Origin: Telopea speciosissima
Taxonomy: Eukaryota > Streptophyta > Magnoliopsida > Proteales > Proteaceae
Assembly (NCBI RefSeq): GCF_018873765.1
Contig: NC_057923.1
Span: 58,956,593 to 59,020,592, forward strand
Length of the DNA: 64,000 nucleotides
Direction of reading: 5' to 3'
Below are positions 42,118 through 55,629 of this stretch, in pieces; positions within the stretch are counted from its first letter, which is position 1, and every line of letters begins with the position of its first letter. The notes beneath the pieces are model-generated. The model worked only from the letters and a program-made list of their open reading frames with translations. It ran no database searches and was not told where the DNA came from. Both the position numbers and the translations under genes were made by a program.

Positions 42118-43150
42118 TAAAGAGTCTATATAACTTGCACATGAAGCCAATACAAAGGAAAACTTCATTGTAGAACCTAATTAAATGCAAACTTTATAAT
42201 TGAAGAGAATGTGGACATGGTGATGTTGAGATGTTGATTTTTGGATTGGAATCCACCATTTTTGTATATACCCTAAAAACAATATTCCAAAGCATCTTAT
42301 GCTATTGTTTGTTTGCTCGACAATGCGTGCTATTGTTCAGTCTAAATCATATGAACAAAATAGTTGATCGAAGATTTTAAACTTATACAAATGTACATAT
42401 ATGAGGATTATAAATTGAATTACACCAATACTGGCCTCGTTTATCTTGATCAGCTGACAAAATCATGTTATGATCTGATTAAGATGAATTTAGCGAAAGA
42501 ATGAATAGATTTTGGGTTTAGAATGGTATTCTGAAACCTGATTCTTCTTTATTTTCTCGTTTTAGAATGCGTTTTAGACCCAGAATTAATCTATTTGGAC
42601 AATGCATACCAAACACAGCCTATGTAAAATTAAATGTAAGGAGCTTCGTGTACTGGATATGCCCTTTTTTTTAGAGTCTGTATATAACTTGCACATGAAA
42701 CAAATACAAAGGAAAACTTCATTGTAGAACCTAAATGCAAACTTTATAATTGAAGAGAATGTGGACATGAAGATGTTGAGATGTTGATTTTTGTATTGGA
42801 ATCCACCATTTTATATATATCCTAAAAACAATATTCCCAAAGCATCCTATGCTATTGTTTGTTTGCTCGACAACGCGTGCTATTGTTCAGTCTAAATCGT
42901 ACAAACAAGATATTTGATTGAAGATTTCTAACTTATTCAAATGTACATATATTGACCTTGTTTATCTTGATCAGCTGACAAAATCACATTATAATCTGAT
43001 TAGAGGAAGTTAGCGAAAGAATGAATAGATTTTGGGTTTAGAACGTATTTTGAAACTTGATTCTTCTTTATTTTCTCGTTTTAGAATACGTTCTAGACCC
43101 AAAATTAATCTATTTCAAGAATGCATACCAAACACAACCTAAGTAAAATT
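42118..43150. repeat. ~0.55-kb tandem duplication
   Basis: The block beginning AGAGTCT...ATATAACTTGCACATG at 42121 recurs about 553 bp later (near 42674). Shared landmarks include CTATTGTTTGTTTGCTCGAC, GATCAGCTGACAAAATCA and GAATAGATTTTGGGTTTAG. Copies differ by small indels and a ~40-bp gap. No coding sequence. Confidence 0.8.
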
Positions 43151-46100
43151 AAATGTAACATTGGCTAATATTTCTTTTTTCATAAGTGAGTTCTTATAAT
43201 GGAAAAAAGTGGAGATCACCTTTTATGGAGATACATTTCCAAAATGGTACCATAAGGTTATGTTTGGTAACAACAGTAGTACTAAGACCAAGTTTTCTCA
43301 TGAAAGTTTGATCTCGGGGCTCACCTTTCCATTGTTCTCCATTGGATAAGACTCTTCTATGTCTATTGTACATAGCCTAAAAGAACAAAAAGAAAATACT
43401 GTCCTATACTTTTGTTATCAAAATTTTAACTAAGGTTTTTAGATAAGTCTCAGCAGTTTGTCTCCACTTTGGCTTAGATTTAAATAGTTGTTTGGGTACA
43501 AGATTTGTTGCTCTCTGCTAAAGATGACTCTGACCTCATGAGAGCGACTCATCCAATTGATGAAACCCCCACTAATAATAGAGATCCAAAGTAAAGGAAA
43601 ATGAGATACTCAAATTGACTTTGTGGTGCTAATAGCAGTAGTAGGTCTAGAATAGGTCATAGGGGCAGTGTCGATCTTCTGCAGCATGTATACAGTGATT
43701 ATCGCTACACGACTAATCAGATGACAAGAAAAGGCATCAAAGGGTATTTTGGGAAATGCCTTAATGAATCTTGTGTACCATAAGAAAGAGAATGATAAAA
43801 GCCATGGAAAACAATAAGGCACATGGGCATTCTTCACTTTTGGAAGATCAGTAGTGAGTAAAGGCGACCCTATCTAGTATCTACCTTATAGCCCATTTGC
43901 CCTTAGCCCCAAAAAAACAATTTATAGCCCATTACCTTTCAAACCCTTTTAACCACACCTAAATGGGTCCCAAAAGCCCAAATATATCTAGGACATTATT
44001 TTTCTTCACAAAATGAACTTTAACAAGATAACCTGACTGGAGCAGGGTTTTTTTTTTTTTTTTTTTCCCCCTCTTTACCTATCCAATGGATCTACCTTGA
44101 TCTGACCCATGGAACTCGGGTTTCCAATCCAACTTGATTTGTGCCAATTGTACTAGAATGAGAGGAAGACAGATCATAAAGTTTGTGATCAACAAAATGA
44201 GATCTTTCAGTGGGAACCTCTAGTTTTGTGTTTGGGCCCATTATGGCATAACATATCTATTGAAAGTGTACTTATATGCTAAAGATTAGTTTTAACCGCT
44301 ATGTCATCAAAAAGAACTCCAGCAATATCATTCCCCGGCAGGGTAATTGTGGGTTGTGGCCACTTGTTGTAATTGTCGAAAATGGCCAGCAAATGATGTC
44401 ATTATCTACATAAGACACCATCATTTTGATTAAGATTTGGCTGATCAATTAGGGTTTGGCCTAGTTAATCTTTCTTATACATTAACACTCTCTTTTTCCC
44501 AACCGTCCTAAGGATGTGCGGATATCGTGTTTTTACTATCATTAGATAGGGAAGACTGGAGTTTTCAGCACACAATAGATCCTGAAATGGAACTAATTTA
44601 TGCAGTGGGTCCAATCTCTTAACCTGTTAATGTTCTATAATATGGATTAACCATTAAAACATTATACTGCTTAATGTATGACTTCTTTCTTACTTTATAA
44701 TTCCAAAATGAACTCCATTATTATTCTTAATAAATTAATAATAATAAGACAAAGCAAATTATTCTTCTAAGTACACTCATAATAACAAATTTTGACTGCT
44801 CTACTATCAGACACTTATACATCATAATCTAGACAAGAATGTATAGAGAGAGAGAGAGAGAGATTTACTAGTAAATTTCCTACTAGCTACATCTTGAGAA
44901 AGGAATATTGGAAGCATATTGGTAAAAGAGTGGTCATGACAAGAAGTGTAGTCTCTGGATGCCAAGAGACAAGAAGGCATGATTAGAGTGGAATGTAAGT
45001 GGGATGGGGAACATGATAAGAATAATGGTTTTTTTATTAATCTCATAGGTTTTGAGGATCTTAGAACAGTTTAGTGTCCTTACCAACCCTTATACAGCCT
45101 CAAATTGTATTAAGTCTCCATGGTATGATGATGAGGCTGGTGACGATCATGACGTGGCGGTCGCAGCAATCATCTTCAACCTAGTGGCACCACACCCCCA
45201 CTAACTGTATTTTTATAGGCCCTTTTTCCTGCCTCCATCACCAATAGAATGCCAGAGGAGCTGCTGATTTGGTGGTCATGGTGTCTATTATTATGCTTTG
45301 TCCTTATTTAGCCTTTCTTAATCTTTTCTTTATCACTGTTGGTCTCCATCTAGAAGACATATAAGCAAGCTTTAAGACAGGATTTAAAGCAAAATCTAAG
45401 TCTAATAATGTTAGAGATCTAGATAACCAAAGATTGTACTAATTTCCAATAATGTAACAAAGAAAAGTTTATCCTGGTTCGAGTCAGTGGAGGGAAATCA
45501 GGGAACTGACTCTTAAAGCTTCAAAGCCCTATGAAACAGATTGAGTACAGTAGCCTTTTAGTGTTTCCTGAATTCAAAGCTGTCATCTTCACCATGTACA
45601 CTTCTCACCTAAGCTAGGCTTGGCCTTCTTAAAGGCCTAGCAGAGTAAAGAACTGGGAAGTGGGGCTCAGTAAAGGCTCTCTCCACTTAAGGCTATGAAA
45701 TACCATCTTCCATAGCCCATGTAGCAGATGAAGAGTATAAACCTTCTTTACTTCTTAGTGTTTCCTCCATTCATAACTATCTACCATGGCCATGGCCACT
45801 TCTCTTTCTTCTCAGGCCCTGAAATAAGCCCCGGCCCCTACTTAGCTCAGCATAGACAAAATCATATTTTTATCTTTTCACGCACCCACTCCAGCAAACG
45901 AGAATCACATGCCAGACTGACCCACCATATCTGACCCATTTCCCTACCCTTCCTACCATCACTAAGCTTCCTTCCCATGCAACTGAGAGAGGGGGGCCGC
46001 CCTGATGATCATTCTCCCTACTACTTGAAATCTGATACACTAGTGTTACCAGTTAGTGGAAGCACCTAGTGGACATGCTTGGGATTTTTTAGGAAAAGCA

Positions 46101-46635
46101 TGGCCATATCAGTCACAAGAGCCCAAGAATTGCAATAACAGAAAAATCTTTTCCGAAAATGGCGAAAACATCCTGACCTGGATGTTGAAGTAGAGAATTT
46201 CTGGACACGTTGGTCATTCATGGAAAAGGTGGGAATGTGGTTGCAACTGTGGGAAAAGTGTTTTTGAGGATATGTGAAATCTTCCTTTCTTAAAAGTTTC
46301 TCTCAACTTGGTATGTACTACTGTTTAGTTCCATAAACAATAAGAACCCAAAAAGAAGAACTTAAAGAAAATTCCTAAAACTCTCCCACCCAAGTAGGCA
46401 GTCTTCATACGGAGTCTAACCACTGAAGGGGGTTGACTAGCCACCCCAACCTCACCTTTAAATTCCCTCCTCTACCTTCCAATTTCCTGGCTCTTCTACT
46501 CCTCTCCTTTTGCCTTGTTTCAACAAGAAACAAAAAAGAGAGAAAAGTTTGAGGCTTTGAGCTCTTCCCTGTAGTTGCCTTCTCAGAGTAAGAGAATTGG
46601 AATCATCATTCATTAGTTTCCTTCTTCCAAACAAC
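43151..46635. other. Noncoding region upstream of the CKX gene
   Basis: No gene recognised on either strand; frames are all under 90 codons. Poly(T) at 44045-44070 and a GA microsatellite at 44845. The last ~200 bp (C/T-rich, 46440-46635) probably includes the CKX 5' UTR; no clear TATA box could be chosen. Confidence 0.5.
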
Positions 46636-48606
<1,971 letters not shown>

Positions 48607-49109
48607 CATTGGCCATTCAAACAACCAAGGGCCCTTAAAGCATATAATCCAGAACTCCAGGGTACTGTAAAATCCTAATGATTAAATTAAACACTTTTCT
48701 CGAGCCTCCACTACAACTGTCACAGAAAAGGGGAGGCTGCGGGCTGCTTAGATTTTGTTGATCAAGTTGGTCAACACTTCAATTATGTAATTAGTAAATT
48801 GAATTTTAGAAAAGATTCAAAAAGATCAACCATGTAAAGGTTGTTGATGAGCAAGTATGTGGACAAGAATTAGTCACCCCACACGATTCCAAGGACAGGA
48901 TGTCGACATAATTTGTTGCATTAGTAAAGCCAAAGTTTATCTAGCTGAATTAATAAATGTCATATGCTACTTATCAATAAAAAATTCTATATGCAACATG
49001 TGCTATAAGCATGTCTCAGGGTCAAAAAAACAACAAGTACCAAAGATCCCTTCAAAGTAATGAATTTAAAGAAATGTATGAGTGATCTGGTTGTTTGGTA
49101 CATGACAAT
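48607..49109. other. 3' flank of CKX, noncoding
   Basis: AT-rich; includes the probable CKX 3' UTR. No other gene recognised. Confidence 0.5.
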
Positions 49110-49420
49110 AGTAACTGGGGAAACCTGGATGAAGATAGACCAGCATGATTCCTCTGACACTCTAGCATCAGTCCATCCAAGACCTGGAAGGAGATTTCCC
49201 CTTGATTCTTCATAGTCACAAGCATCCAAAGAAAAGCTTCGAAGCAGTAGAATCAATTGCAACAGAAAGAAAACTACTTATATCTTCTCTAGCACCAAAT
49301 TCACTAACTTTTATAATATCATCAGCTGTTATGGAAGCCTCCTAGTTAACTTCCCCAGAGGTCTTCCATATCAACTGGAGCAGCTCCTTGTCCAACATCC
49401 TCCCCAACTTTACTACCCGC
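49110..49420 (-). pseudogene. Decayed fragment of an unidentified conserved protein gene
   Basis: Reading the minus strand from 49417, consecutive protein-like stretches appear in changing frames: VGEDVGQGAAPVDMEDLWGS, then after a stop and +1 shift EASITADDIIKVSEFGARED and ISSFLSVAIDST, then after two more shifts DYEESRGNLLPGLGWTDARV. The order, acidic composition and absence of intron signals suggest one intronless copy (processed pseudogene or a single old exon) with at least three frameshifts. I do not recognise the family with confidence. Confidence 0.45.
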
Positions 49421-50264
49421 TGTGTTGATTTTTTTTTTTTTTTTAGTAGTAACTGTGTTGAAATGTCTTCTGTAGTATCCGAGTCATTGACTCATTTCCC
49501 AGAACATCTCTCACATTCATCTCTCGGATATCAGATTTGTTATTTTCATGTGGTCTTCATTCTGATCTGATGTAGTCAATGCCCCAAAAAGCTTAAGTTG
49601 GCACAGCATTCCAACAAGAAATATAGAGATTAAAATGTAGAACTACTTCTGAAAATGATATTGAATAACAAAACTTACAGTACATTCTGCTAATATGGAA
49701 TGAACAAGAGCAGGTTATTTTAAAACAAGAGTCCACCCTTATCAAAATCAATCAGACATCTTTCTTTCCTTATGAACTTGGATAAATTAGAATTCAGAAA
49801 ACATAGGAACATATATGAAGTACAAAAGGAGTTTCATCAATTATCCATTTGAAATGCCTTAAATGAACAATAGGAACATCTATGAAGTACAGAAGGATAG
49901 GTGAACTAATCTAGAATGTTTAAGAGACAAAAGGACTTAAGATGAGTATAGGGAGCTCTGGTGCTCTCCTTTGCTATGTGGCAGGTGAAGTTCGACCAAT
50001 CACACCATTAGATATGAGGACACCTTGTATTGTCCACATGGCAAATTTGGAACCCCACTTCAGTCATATGGCACACCATGTATTGCATCTTTTCCATCAT
50101 ATTTTCACAATAATCCAAAGTCCCTTTGGAATAGTGAATTTCATTCTTACCCTTTTCTTTATTTTAACTTGGTGTATGAGTACGGAAGGTTGAGGCTTAC
50201 CTTATCAGAAAAAATTGGGCCTCATTTGACATGCCAGGTAGCATACTTATCCAACACTGTTGCT
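49421..50264. other. Noncoding region
   Basis: AT-rich, poly(T) at 49428-49444; no gene recognised. Confidence 0.45.
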
Positions 50265-50535
50265 CAACTCAACTCAGCCTCATCCCAACTAAATGGGGTC
50301 GGCTACATGGATCCTTTTCCTCTAATCAGCTCTATTCAAACCCATACTTGTAACAAGGCCTAAAATATGCATGTCTTACCTCACTTCTCCTACAGTCCTT
50401 TTAGGTCTACCCCTGGTTCTTTTAGCTCCTTTTCAATCTGAATCAAATCACTCCTCCGTGCTGGAGCATCTAAAGGCCTTCGTTACACGTGACCCACCTC
50501 AAACGACATTCTCGTAGCTTATCATGTATCGGAGC
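50265..50535 (-). mobile_element. RTE-type LINE 3' fragment (minus)
   Basis: The RTE terminal block appears reversed at 50282-50315 (GGGGTCGGCTACATGGATCC). On the minus strand the ORF end reads KGAKRTRGRPKRTVGEV (around 50440-50390), preceded by sequence matching the WxGHV..R region. It is a third copy of the family seen at 101 and 38395, truncated and frameshifted. Confidence 0.65.
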
Positions 50536-51640
50536 AAATCTTCTAGTGTTGTAACCACTAATCCATATCTAAGAAGTGAAAAAAGAAATAATCATCTTTA
50601 GACTTTATTCCCCCTTGAAACCATATATATATATAAGAATTTAATGTTCCTTTTGAGCTATCCACTAAGAAGCTACAATGTAGTTTGGATTTTTTATTAC
50701 TTTAGTACAGTGCCTTAGCTAAAGCAGCCAAGTACTAAAACGGCCACAACTATATCAACCTGGGTAGTAGAAAAGCCACCACTACAGAAACCTTAGTACT
50801 AGAAAAGCTACAATTGTATCACAATGAATCAGAATCTCCTTTTCTTTTTCCTTTCCTACTAATATGTATCAATTCTGGCCTTCTTCTCTCCATCTAATCA
50901 CGTCAATTTTATTTCCTTCAGCTATAAGAGATAAAACAGAGAACAGAGCTTTCCTGAATGCAAATCCTAGCATTTGACTGTCAGAACTGTTTAGTCAATT
51001 ATATTAAATATTTAACACTTTGTTTCCTCAGGAAAAGCAAATTCAACACAGATTGTGCTGTATACCTTTATCAGCATACCTGAAGTTAGGATGTTGCTCA
51101 AAATGGAAGCCGGAACCAAGTGATTCCCATATGTGATGGTTCTATCGATAATTAAATTTCTATTTCCTTAAATTTTGATTCCCTGTTGCGCCACCATCTT
51201 CATGTACGACTTTGGGCAACTAAGGCCATGTTTGGGTATAATTTCTGATTTTCTGAGTCATTCTTTTGAGCAGCACTTCTGCCATACAACTGATTCTCAT
51301 AATTAATTAATACTCACTGAGACCAAAAATTGATTAATTAGGAAGCATAGTCACTAGCAAGGCTGCTTGTCATCATGGGAATTGCCAATATCATGTAAAT
51401 AGGAGTGGACAAAATCAAAGGATCTGGGCACTTGAAAGTAATGGAAGGTTTTCTAACTAAGTCTCAATGGAACTCTCTTGGAGATGCCCTTAGAGACATT
51501 CTTGGGAAGGCTATATGGGTTTAAGGAAACCTATAAAGATTCTACGGCTTTTTGACTGCAAGAAGTAGATTGTATTCTCACAGTTGATCATCCATTTATG
51601 AAAGGTCACTTCCTGATGTAAGCATATAGTGTCTCAGAAA
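50536..51640. other. Noncoding region with one exon-like scrap
   Basis: No gene can be supported. On the minus strand 51142-51081 reads NHHIWESLGSGFHFEQHPNF between an AG and a GTATGC donor-like site, which could be an exon remnant, but nothing nearby confirms it. Confidence 0.3.
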
Positions 51641-52245
51641 TGAGGATATGGTGTACCATCTCCCGAACACTTCTCATTCACCCAAGAGGTATGAGAACTT
51701 AATCTGTAGGGAATGGGTGTATCTTGGGCAAGGCAAGGTGCTGTTAATAAGGTCCCAGCAAGTGGGTGTAGTAAGAATTAGGAAATGTAGGAACATTCAG
51801 TGACTTACTCCTGAAGCTACTGCTCATTCCATTTGGTAAGAAAGGAATAGGAGGGATTTTCAAGAACTTTTCACAACCAGCTTACATGATTGCACATAAA
51901 GCTACAGAGCTGATCATATTTTTGGAACAGAATTGTAACATTCTGTCACTTACACCTGAAGATACTGCTCATTCCATTGGCAAGAATGGAATAAGAGGAA
52001 TTTTGAAAACTTTTCACAACCAGCTTATAGGGTTGCACATAGATCTATAGAAGTGATTGTATTTTGGGCATCACAATGTGAAGAATTCAAGGAACACAAA
52101 ACCCATGTAATAAGAAGACATTTAATAAGTGAAGGGACTCTGTATAGTTCCCACCCCCCCTGGCATAGTATTTTCAGTTTTTGCTCCATACAGCTGTCTT
52201 CTGGGCTTGGTCCCATCTTCAAGTCACTTTGGTATGTATCAAAAT
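51641..52245 (+). mobile_element. LINE 3' remnant with ~137-bp internal duplication
   Basis: 51800-51880 and 51945-52010 both give IW.ERNRRDFQ..F / W.KRNFENFSQPA-type peptides, typical of the end of plant L1 ORF2 after zf-RVT. The two copies (CACTTAC..TGAAG.TACTGCTCATTCC starts) lie ~143 bp apart. The following stretch to 52240 is open (IEVIVFWASQCEEFKEH). 5' truncated; no poly(A) seen. Confidence 0.45.
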
Positions 52246-52938
52246 AAAGCCAAATAAAATGTTTATATACTGTACATAGGTTTTAGTGCCTAGGGTTCCT
52301 TATTCTGACAATATATGCTTGATGTTTCTTCCCATTGATGCACCAAAAAACAGTTTCCTATTTTTTTTTTTAACTACTACACCATAATTGAAATAGTTTT
52401 ATATCTGACACACAAGTTCACTGCCACAATGAATGTTGGTGAAACAGACACCAATGCCAAAACTCATTTCATTTCAAAACACCTATAATCAAATCCTTGC
52501 ATCAGCATTAGATTTGACAGTTAGAAATAAACAAACAATATCAGTATATTGTTTGCTACAGCCAAACCTATACCATTTGGATGCTCTGTTACAAAGATTA
52601 AGCAGACAGTTGAAGAACACACCAACACATGATTCCATGAATTACATACCACAACAAATCGCCCACTAGATAAAAAATGGTAGGTTTGAAAAGTATGTAA
52701 TCTTGATCGTTACTTTTGTAAACCCATAGAGAAAATGAACTTATTACCAGAGAGAGAAAGAGAGAGCATGTGATTCCTAGACATTACAAATAAACAATGC
52801 ATGATTGTGGTTAGATTAGTCTTTGGACACATCATACATCTGTGACATTTAAGGTTGTACCTTGTAAATGTTCAACAGCATCATATTCCATGGATGCATC
52901 AAAATTAGTAAAAAATATTGGAAAAAAGAGTCCTATTT
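52246..52938. other. Noncoding region
   Basis: No gene recognised; poly(T) near 52360. Confidence 0.45.
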
Positions 52939-53019
52939 TTATCTACTGTTTCTTTGCTGCAGGCACCTCCTGAAATCTTCCAGATGAGCCTCTGTAACCG
53001 AAAGTTGCATCACAATTCT
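52939..53019 (-). CDS. Possible terminal exon of an unidentified minus-strand gene
   Basis: On the minus strand a good 3' splice site (pyrimidine run, TTTCCAG) precedes AGAATTGTGATGC. Joined to the candidate exon at 54148-54239 in phase 0 it gives RIVMQLSVTEAHLEDFRRCL and then a stop (TAA at 52941-52939). A second frame is also open (CDATFGYRGSSGRFQE, stop TAG), so the frame is not secure. No family recognised. It could equally be a fragment of a dead gene. Confidence 0.25.
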   Translation of the reverse strand, partial: RIVMQLSVTEAHLEDFRRCLQQRNSR

Positions 53020-53480
53020 CTGGAAATAGCCAAAAAAGACATTAAATTACACCAGAGTGATAGTCAAACCCATTAAGAAATTGTACCTTCAACATGCAGA
53101 ATATGGAAACGAACTTTGGACGGCAAACAAGAATGGAACAGTAAAAGAATTTGAACCGAAATAATATTTTGTTAACATTAAAACACATCACCACTAGATT
53201 AGTTACATCTCTGTTATGAAAGGAGGATATCCTTTCTGCATGTGATAATAATTAATATTGACAGGGGCGATGTTTGGATCCAAGGTAGAGTATGGCTTTT
53301 CTTGGTGAAAAACTAAGAGCCAAACCCTGTTCTGAAATCATCACTCTTCCGTTGAACCATTTTATCCCTCAGGAAATCTAGGTCTTCATATAACAGAAAG
53401 AAAAGATAAAGGGGCTACCCTACCATCCAATACATCTCTCTAGACCACCAGAGGGTCTTTACTTGTACATAGTTGCTTTT
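53020..53480. other. Noncoding region (left part of the possible intron)
   Basis: No feature recognised; AT-rich. Confidence 0.4.
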
Positions 53481-53481
53481 A

Positions 53482-53634
53482 GGAGAGGGTTCTCTGAGCA
53501 AGCAGCATAGGGAGCGCACCAATGAGGTGCGACAAAACAGTTTTGTACATAGGAGGCAGAGAGTACATTTCATGTGAAGAGGAGAGAGAGGATGCTAGTG
53601 TATCCTCTGCAGTCGGCTCAGAGAACCTTTTCCC
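53482..53634. repeat. GGGAAAAGG-type MITE with 9-bp target duplication
   Basis: Left end GGAGAGGGTTCTCTGAGC and right end, reversed, GGGAAAAGGTTCTCTGAGC share 12 exact bases (GGTTCTCTGAGC). The flanking nonamers TTGCTTTTA (53473-53481) and TTACTTTTA (53635-53643) match at 8 of 9 positions. The interior contains GCGCACCAATGAGGTGCG, a short hairpin. A Mutator-like MITE by structure. Confidence 0.7.
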
Positions 53635-53861
53635 TTACTTTTAACCATCTTCAGGTTGTACATCACTTGAGCACTTCCATTTTCCAACCCCATCTACCTG
53701 AACCATTCCAATCCTTGATGCCAAGCGATGTACAACCTGAAAGATGGTTAAAAGTAAGGGAAAAGGTTCTCTGAGCCGACTGCAGAGGATACACTAGCAT
53801 CCTCTCTCTCCTCTTCACATGAAATGTACTCTCTGCCTCCTATGTACAAAACTGTTTTGTC
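53531..53861. repeat. 139-bp near-perfect inverted duplication (foldback locus)
   Basis: 53531-53669 and 53722-53861 are reverse complements with one single-base indel and one mismatch visible, around a 52-nt loop. Each arm holds the right two thirds of the MITE at 53482-53634 plus its 9-bp target duplication and ~26 bp of flanking DNA. The structure is therefore an inverted duplication of the locus, not the transposon's own terminal repeats. A transcript would form a long, almost perfect hairpin. Confidence 0.9.
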
Positions 53862-53902
53862 TCTGTGTGTGTGTGTGTGTGTCTGTACACACACACACAC
53901 AC
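53862..53902. repeat. (TG)n-(AC)n microsatellite pair
   Basis: TCTGTGTG... followed immediately by TGTACACAC... forms a self-complementary dinucleotide tract next to the foldback arm; another CA tract lies at 53965-53978. Confidence 0.8.
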
Positions 53903-54147
53903 CAAAAATAAAAAATTCCTGGGTCTTCTAGCAAGAGCAGGAATGGTGTTGAAAACTCCCCATACACACACACACATTTCTTTTGGTCTACCTTTTACGC
54001 TTTCTAAATATTTACATTTATTCTTTTTCAGTTTGAAATGAAAAGTTATACAATTTGATCTGGGATTATGATTAGATTATTGGCAATGTCATGGACTAGA
54101 CTTTTGGTTGCTGAAATTTAAGATGATGGATAGAGTACAAAGATTAC

Positions 54148-54239
54148 CTGCAAAGGATCATGCAATAACAGTCCCTTCAGATACATGTCCTCAGTGCCTC
54201 TGATATATCATTCTCAGCTTGTTCAAAACTTAATGATGC
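54148..54239 (-). CDS. Possible internal exon of an unidentified minus-strand gene
   Basis: On the minus strand a TTTTGCAG acceptor precedes a 92-nt segment that ends ...CCTTTGCAG before GTAATC (donor at 54147). One frame starts ASLSFEQAENDISEALRT and stops; another ends in EDMYLKGLLLHDPLQ and joins the 52939-53019 candidate in phase 0. The switch between two protein-like frames suggests a 1-base lesion, or that the acceptor is the later AG (TATATCAG). Unknown family; low confidence. Confidence 0.25.
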
Positions 54240-55629
54240 CTGCAAAACTTAACTTCGCTTCTTGAGACTGTCAACTATTATTTTTTTTGGCTTACTCGTA
54301 TGAAACAGAAAATCATGAGGCATGGTTGGAAAATGCTAACTTGCTAAGTCAACCCAAACTCAGCAAGTTGTCTCAATTCAGCTAAGACTTGTCTCCAGTC
54401 TTGTATATGATTTTAAAGAACTGAAGCATTTTCCAAATACTTTTTAAGTTCTTATACGCTCAAAGTCATTGCCAACAATTTACAAATGAGAAAGCAGGAC
54501 TTTTTAGTTCGTTGTGGGCCAAATAGGGTTTGTGACAAAAGTAAAGAAAACAAGAAATCAACAACATCAAGGTGGAGACTTAGATTGGAATATTGAGAGG
54601 CAAAGTGGTTCAGGGTGAAAAGAAATTAAGAAACAAGAATTTTGAGATAATACAAGCTTCCTTGAATTTTCATGTTATATTTTATATTTTCCCTGAGTAA
54701 CAAATATTTAAAAGCTGCAAATAAATTAATTTGCATTCTAACATAGCAAGAGCTTGGGCCTGTGTAGAGCTGTCAAGGTAAACAAGACCCTGGCCCACAG
54801 GCCCTAAGGATCTAATCCAAGACCACCAGGCCCATCATGGGCCAAGACAGGTGAGGGAAAACCTTGGCCAATACAACCAATTCAGCTGGTACCAGGGTAT
54901 GGCCGGGCCTAGGCTTTCTGTTAGGGTGCCCATGTGTACCCTCAAATCAAGGAATTAGTATCAATGTGCATCAGTTGACACCAATACAATACAATACATA
55001 GTAGATACAATGCGAAAAATAAAAATATCTTGTCTCGGGTTGTATCAACCTGAGACGGTCCATACGGGTCAATATGACCCGGGACAATCCACAACATCTT
55101 GACATATTCCCTAGGGCCCGAAACTGACTGGTGGAAACAGAGAGTTACCGCCGCCAGAAGCAGCAGCAGCCACCACCACAGAATAAGAAGAAGAAAAAGG
55201 CAGAGGAAGAAGAAATAAGAAGACGAAAACTCACCTGCGCAGTGGCAACAGTGGCAAGCGGCAACAACAACGGAAACAGTGGGAAACAACGGCAGAAGGT
55301 TACAGCAACGGTAGAGCCTTGGATGGTTTTCTCCACCGACTTCACCTTCTCCCCCTCCCCCCCCCCCCCTTCCCTTATAAGGCAATATTTACCTTTGTAT
55401 GCCACCCATGGAATCTTCTAGGCACTGCCATTTAATTTTCCACGTGGAAGGATGATTTGGAAAATCCAACCGTTGAATGGGAAGGGCATGGTACACGTAA
55501 TTTTCAATGCAATACTCAATTGTTTTATCTCCCATGTATTGGCATCTTTCCCTTGCTTTGTAACCCTCCATTTCTTTTCCAAATATATGTTGGGAGCATG
55601 ATGTCTTGCATTCCGTCACTTGCGTTTGT
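54240..55629. other. Noncoding region with repeats
   Basis: 54760-54930 is a GGCCC-rich degenerate repeat; 55030-55090 has an inverted CGGGTTGTATCAACC-like word; C-run at 55356-55369. A minus-strand donor-like CGCAG/GTGAGT at 55238 after a Leu/Val-rich frame (55405-55240) might be a first exon, but no downstream exon supports it. Confidence 0.35.

Noticed and set aside
53862-53980. CRISPR-like or other regular repeat array
   Set aside because: Only dinucleotide microsatellites; no spaced repeats of constant length occur anywhere in the window.
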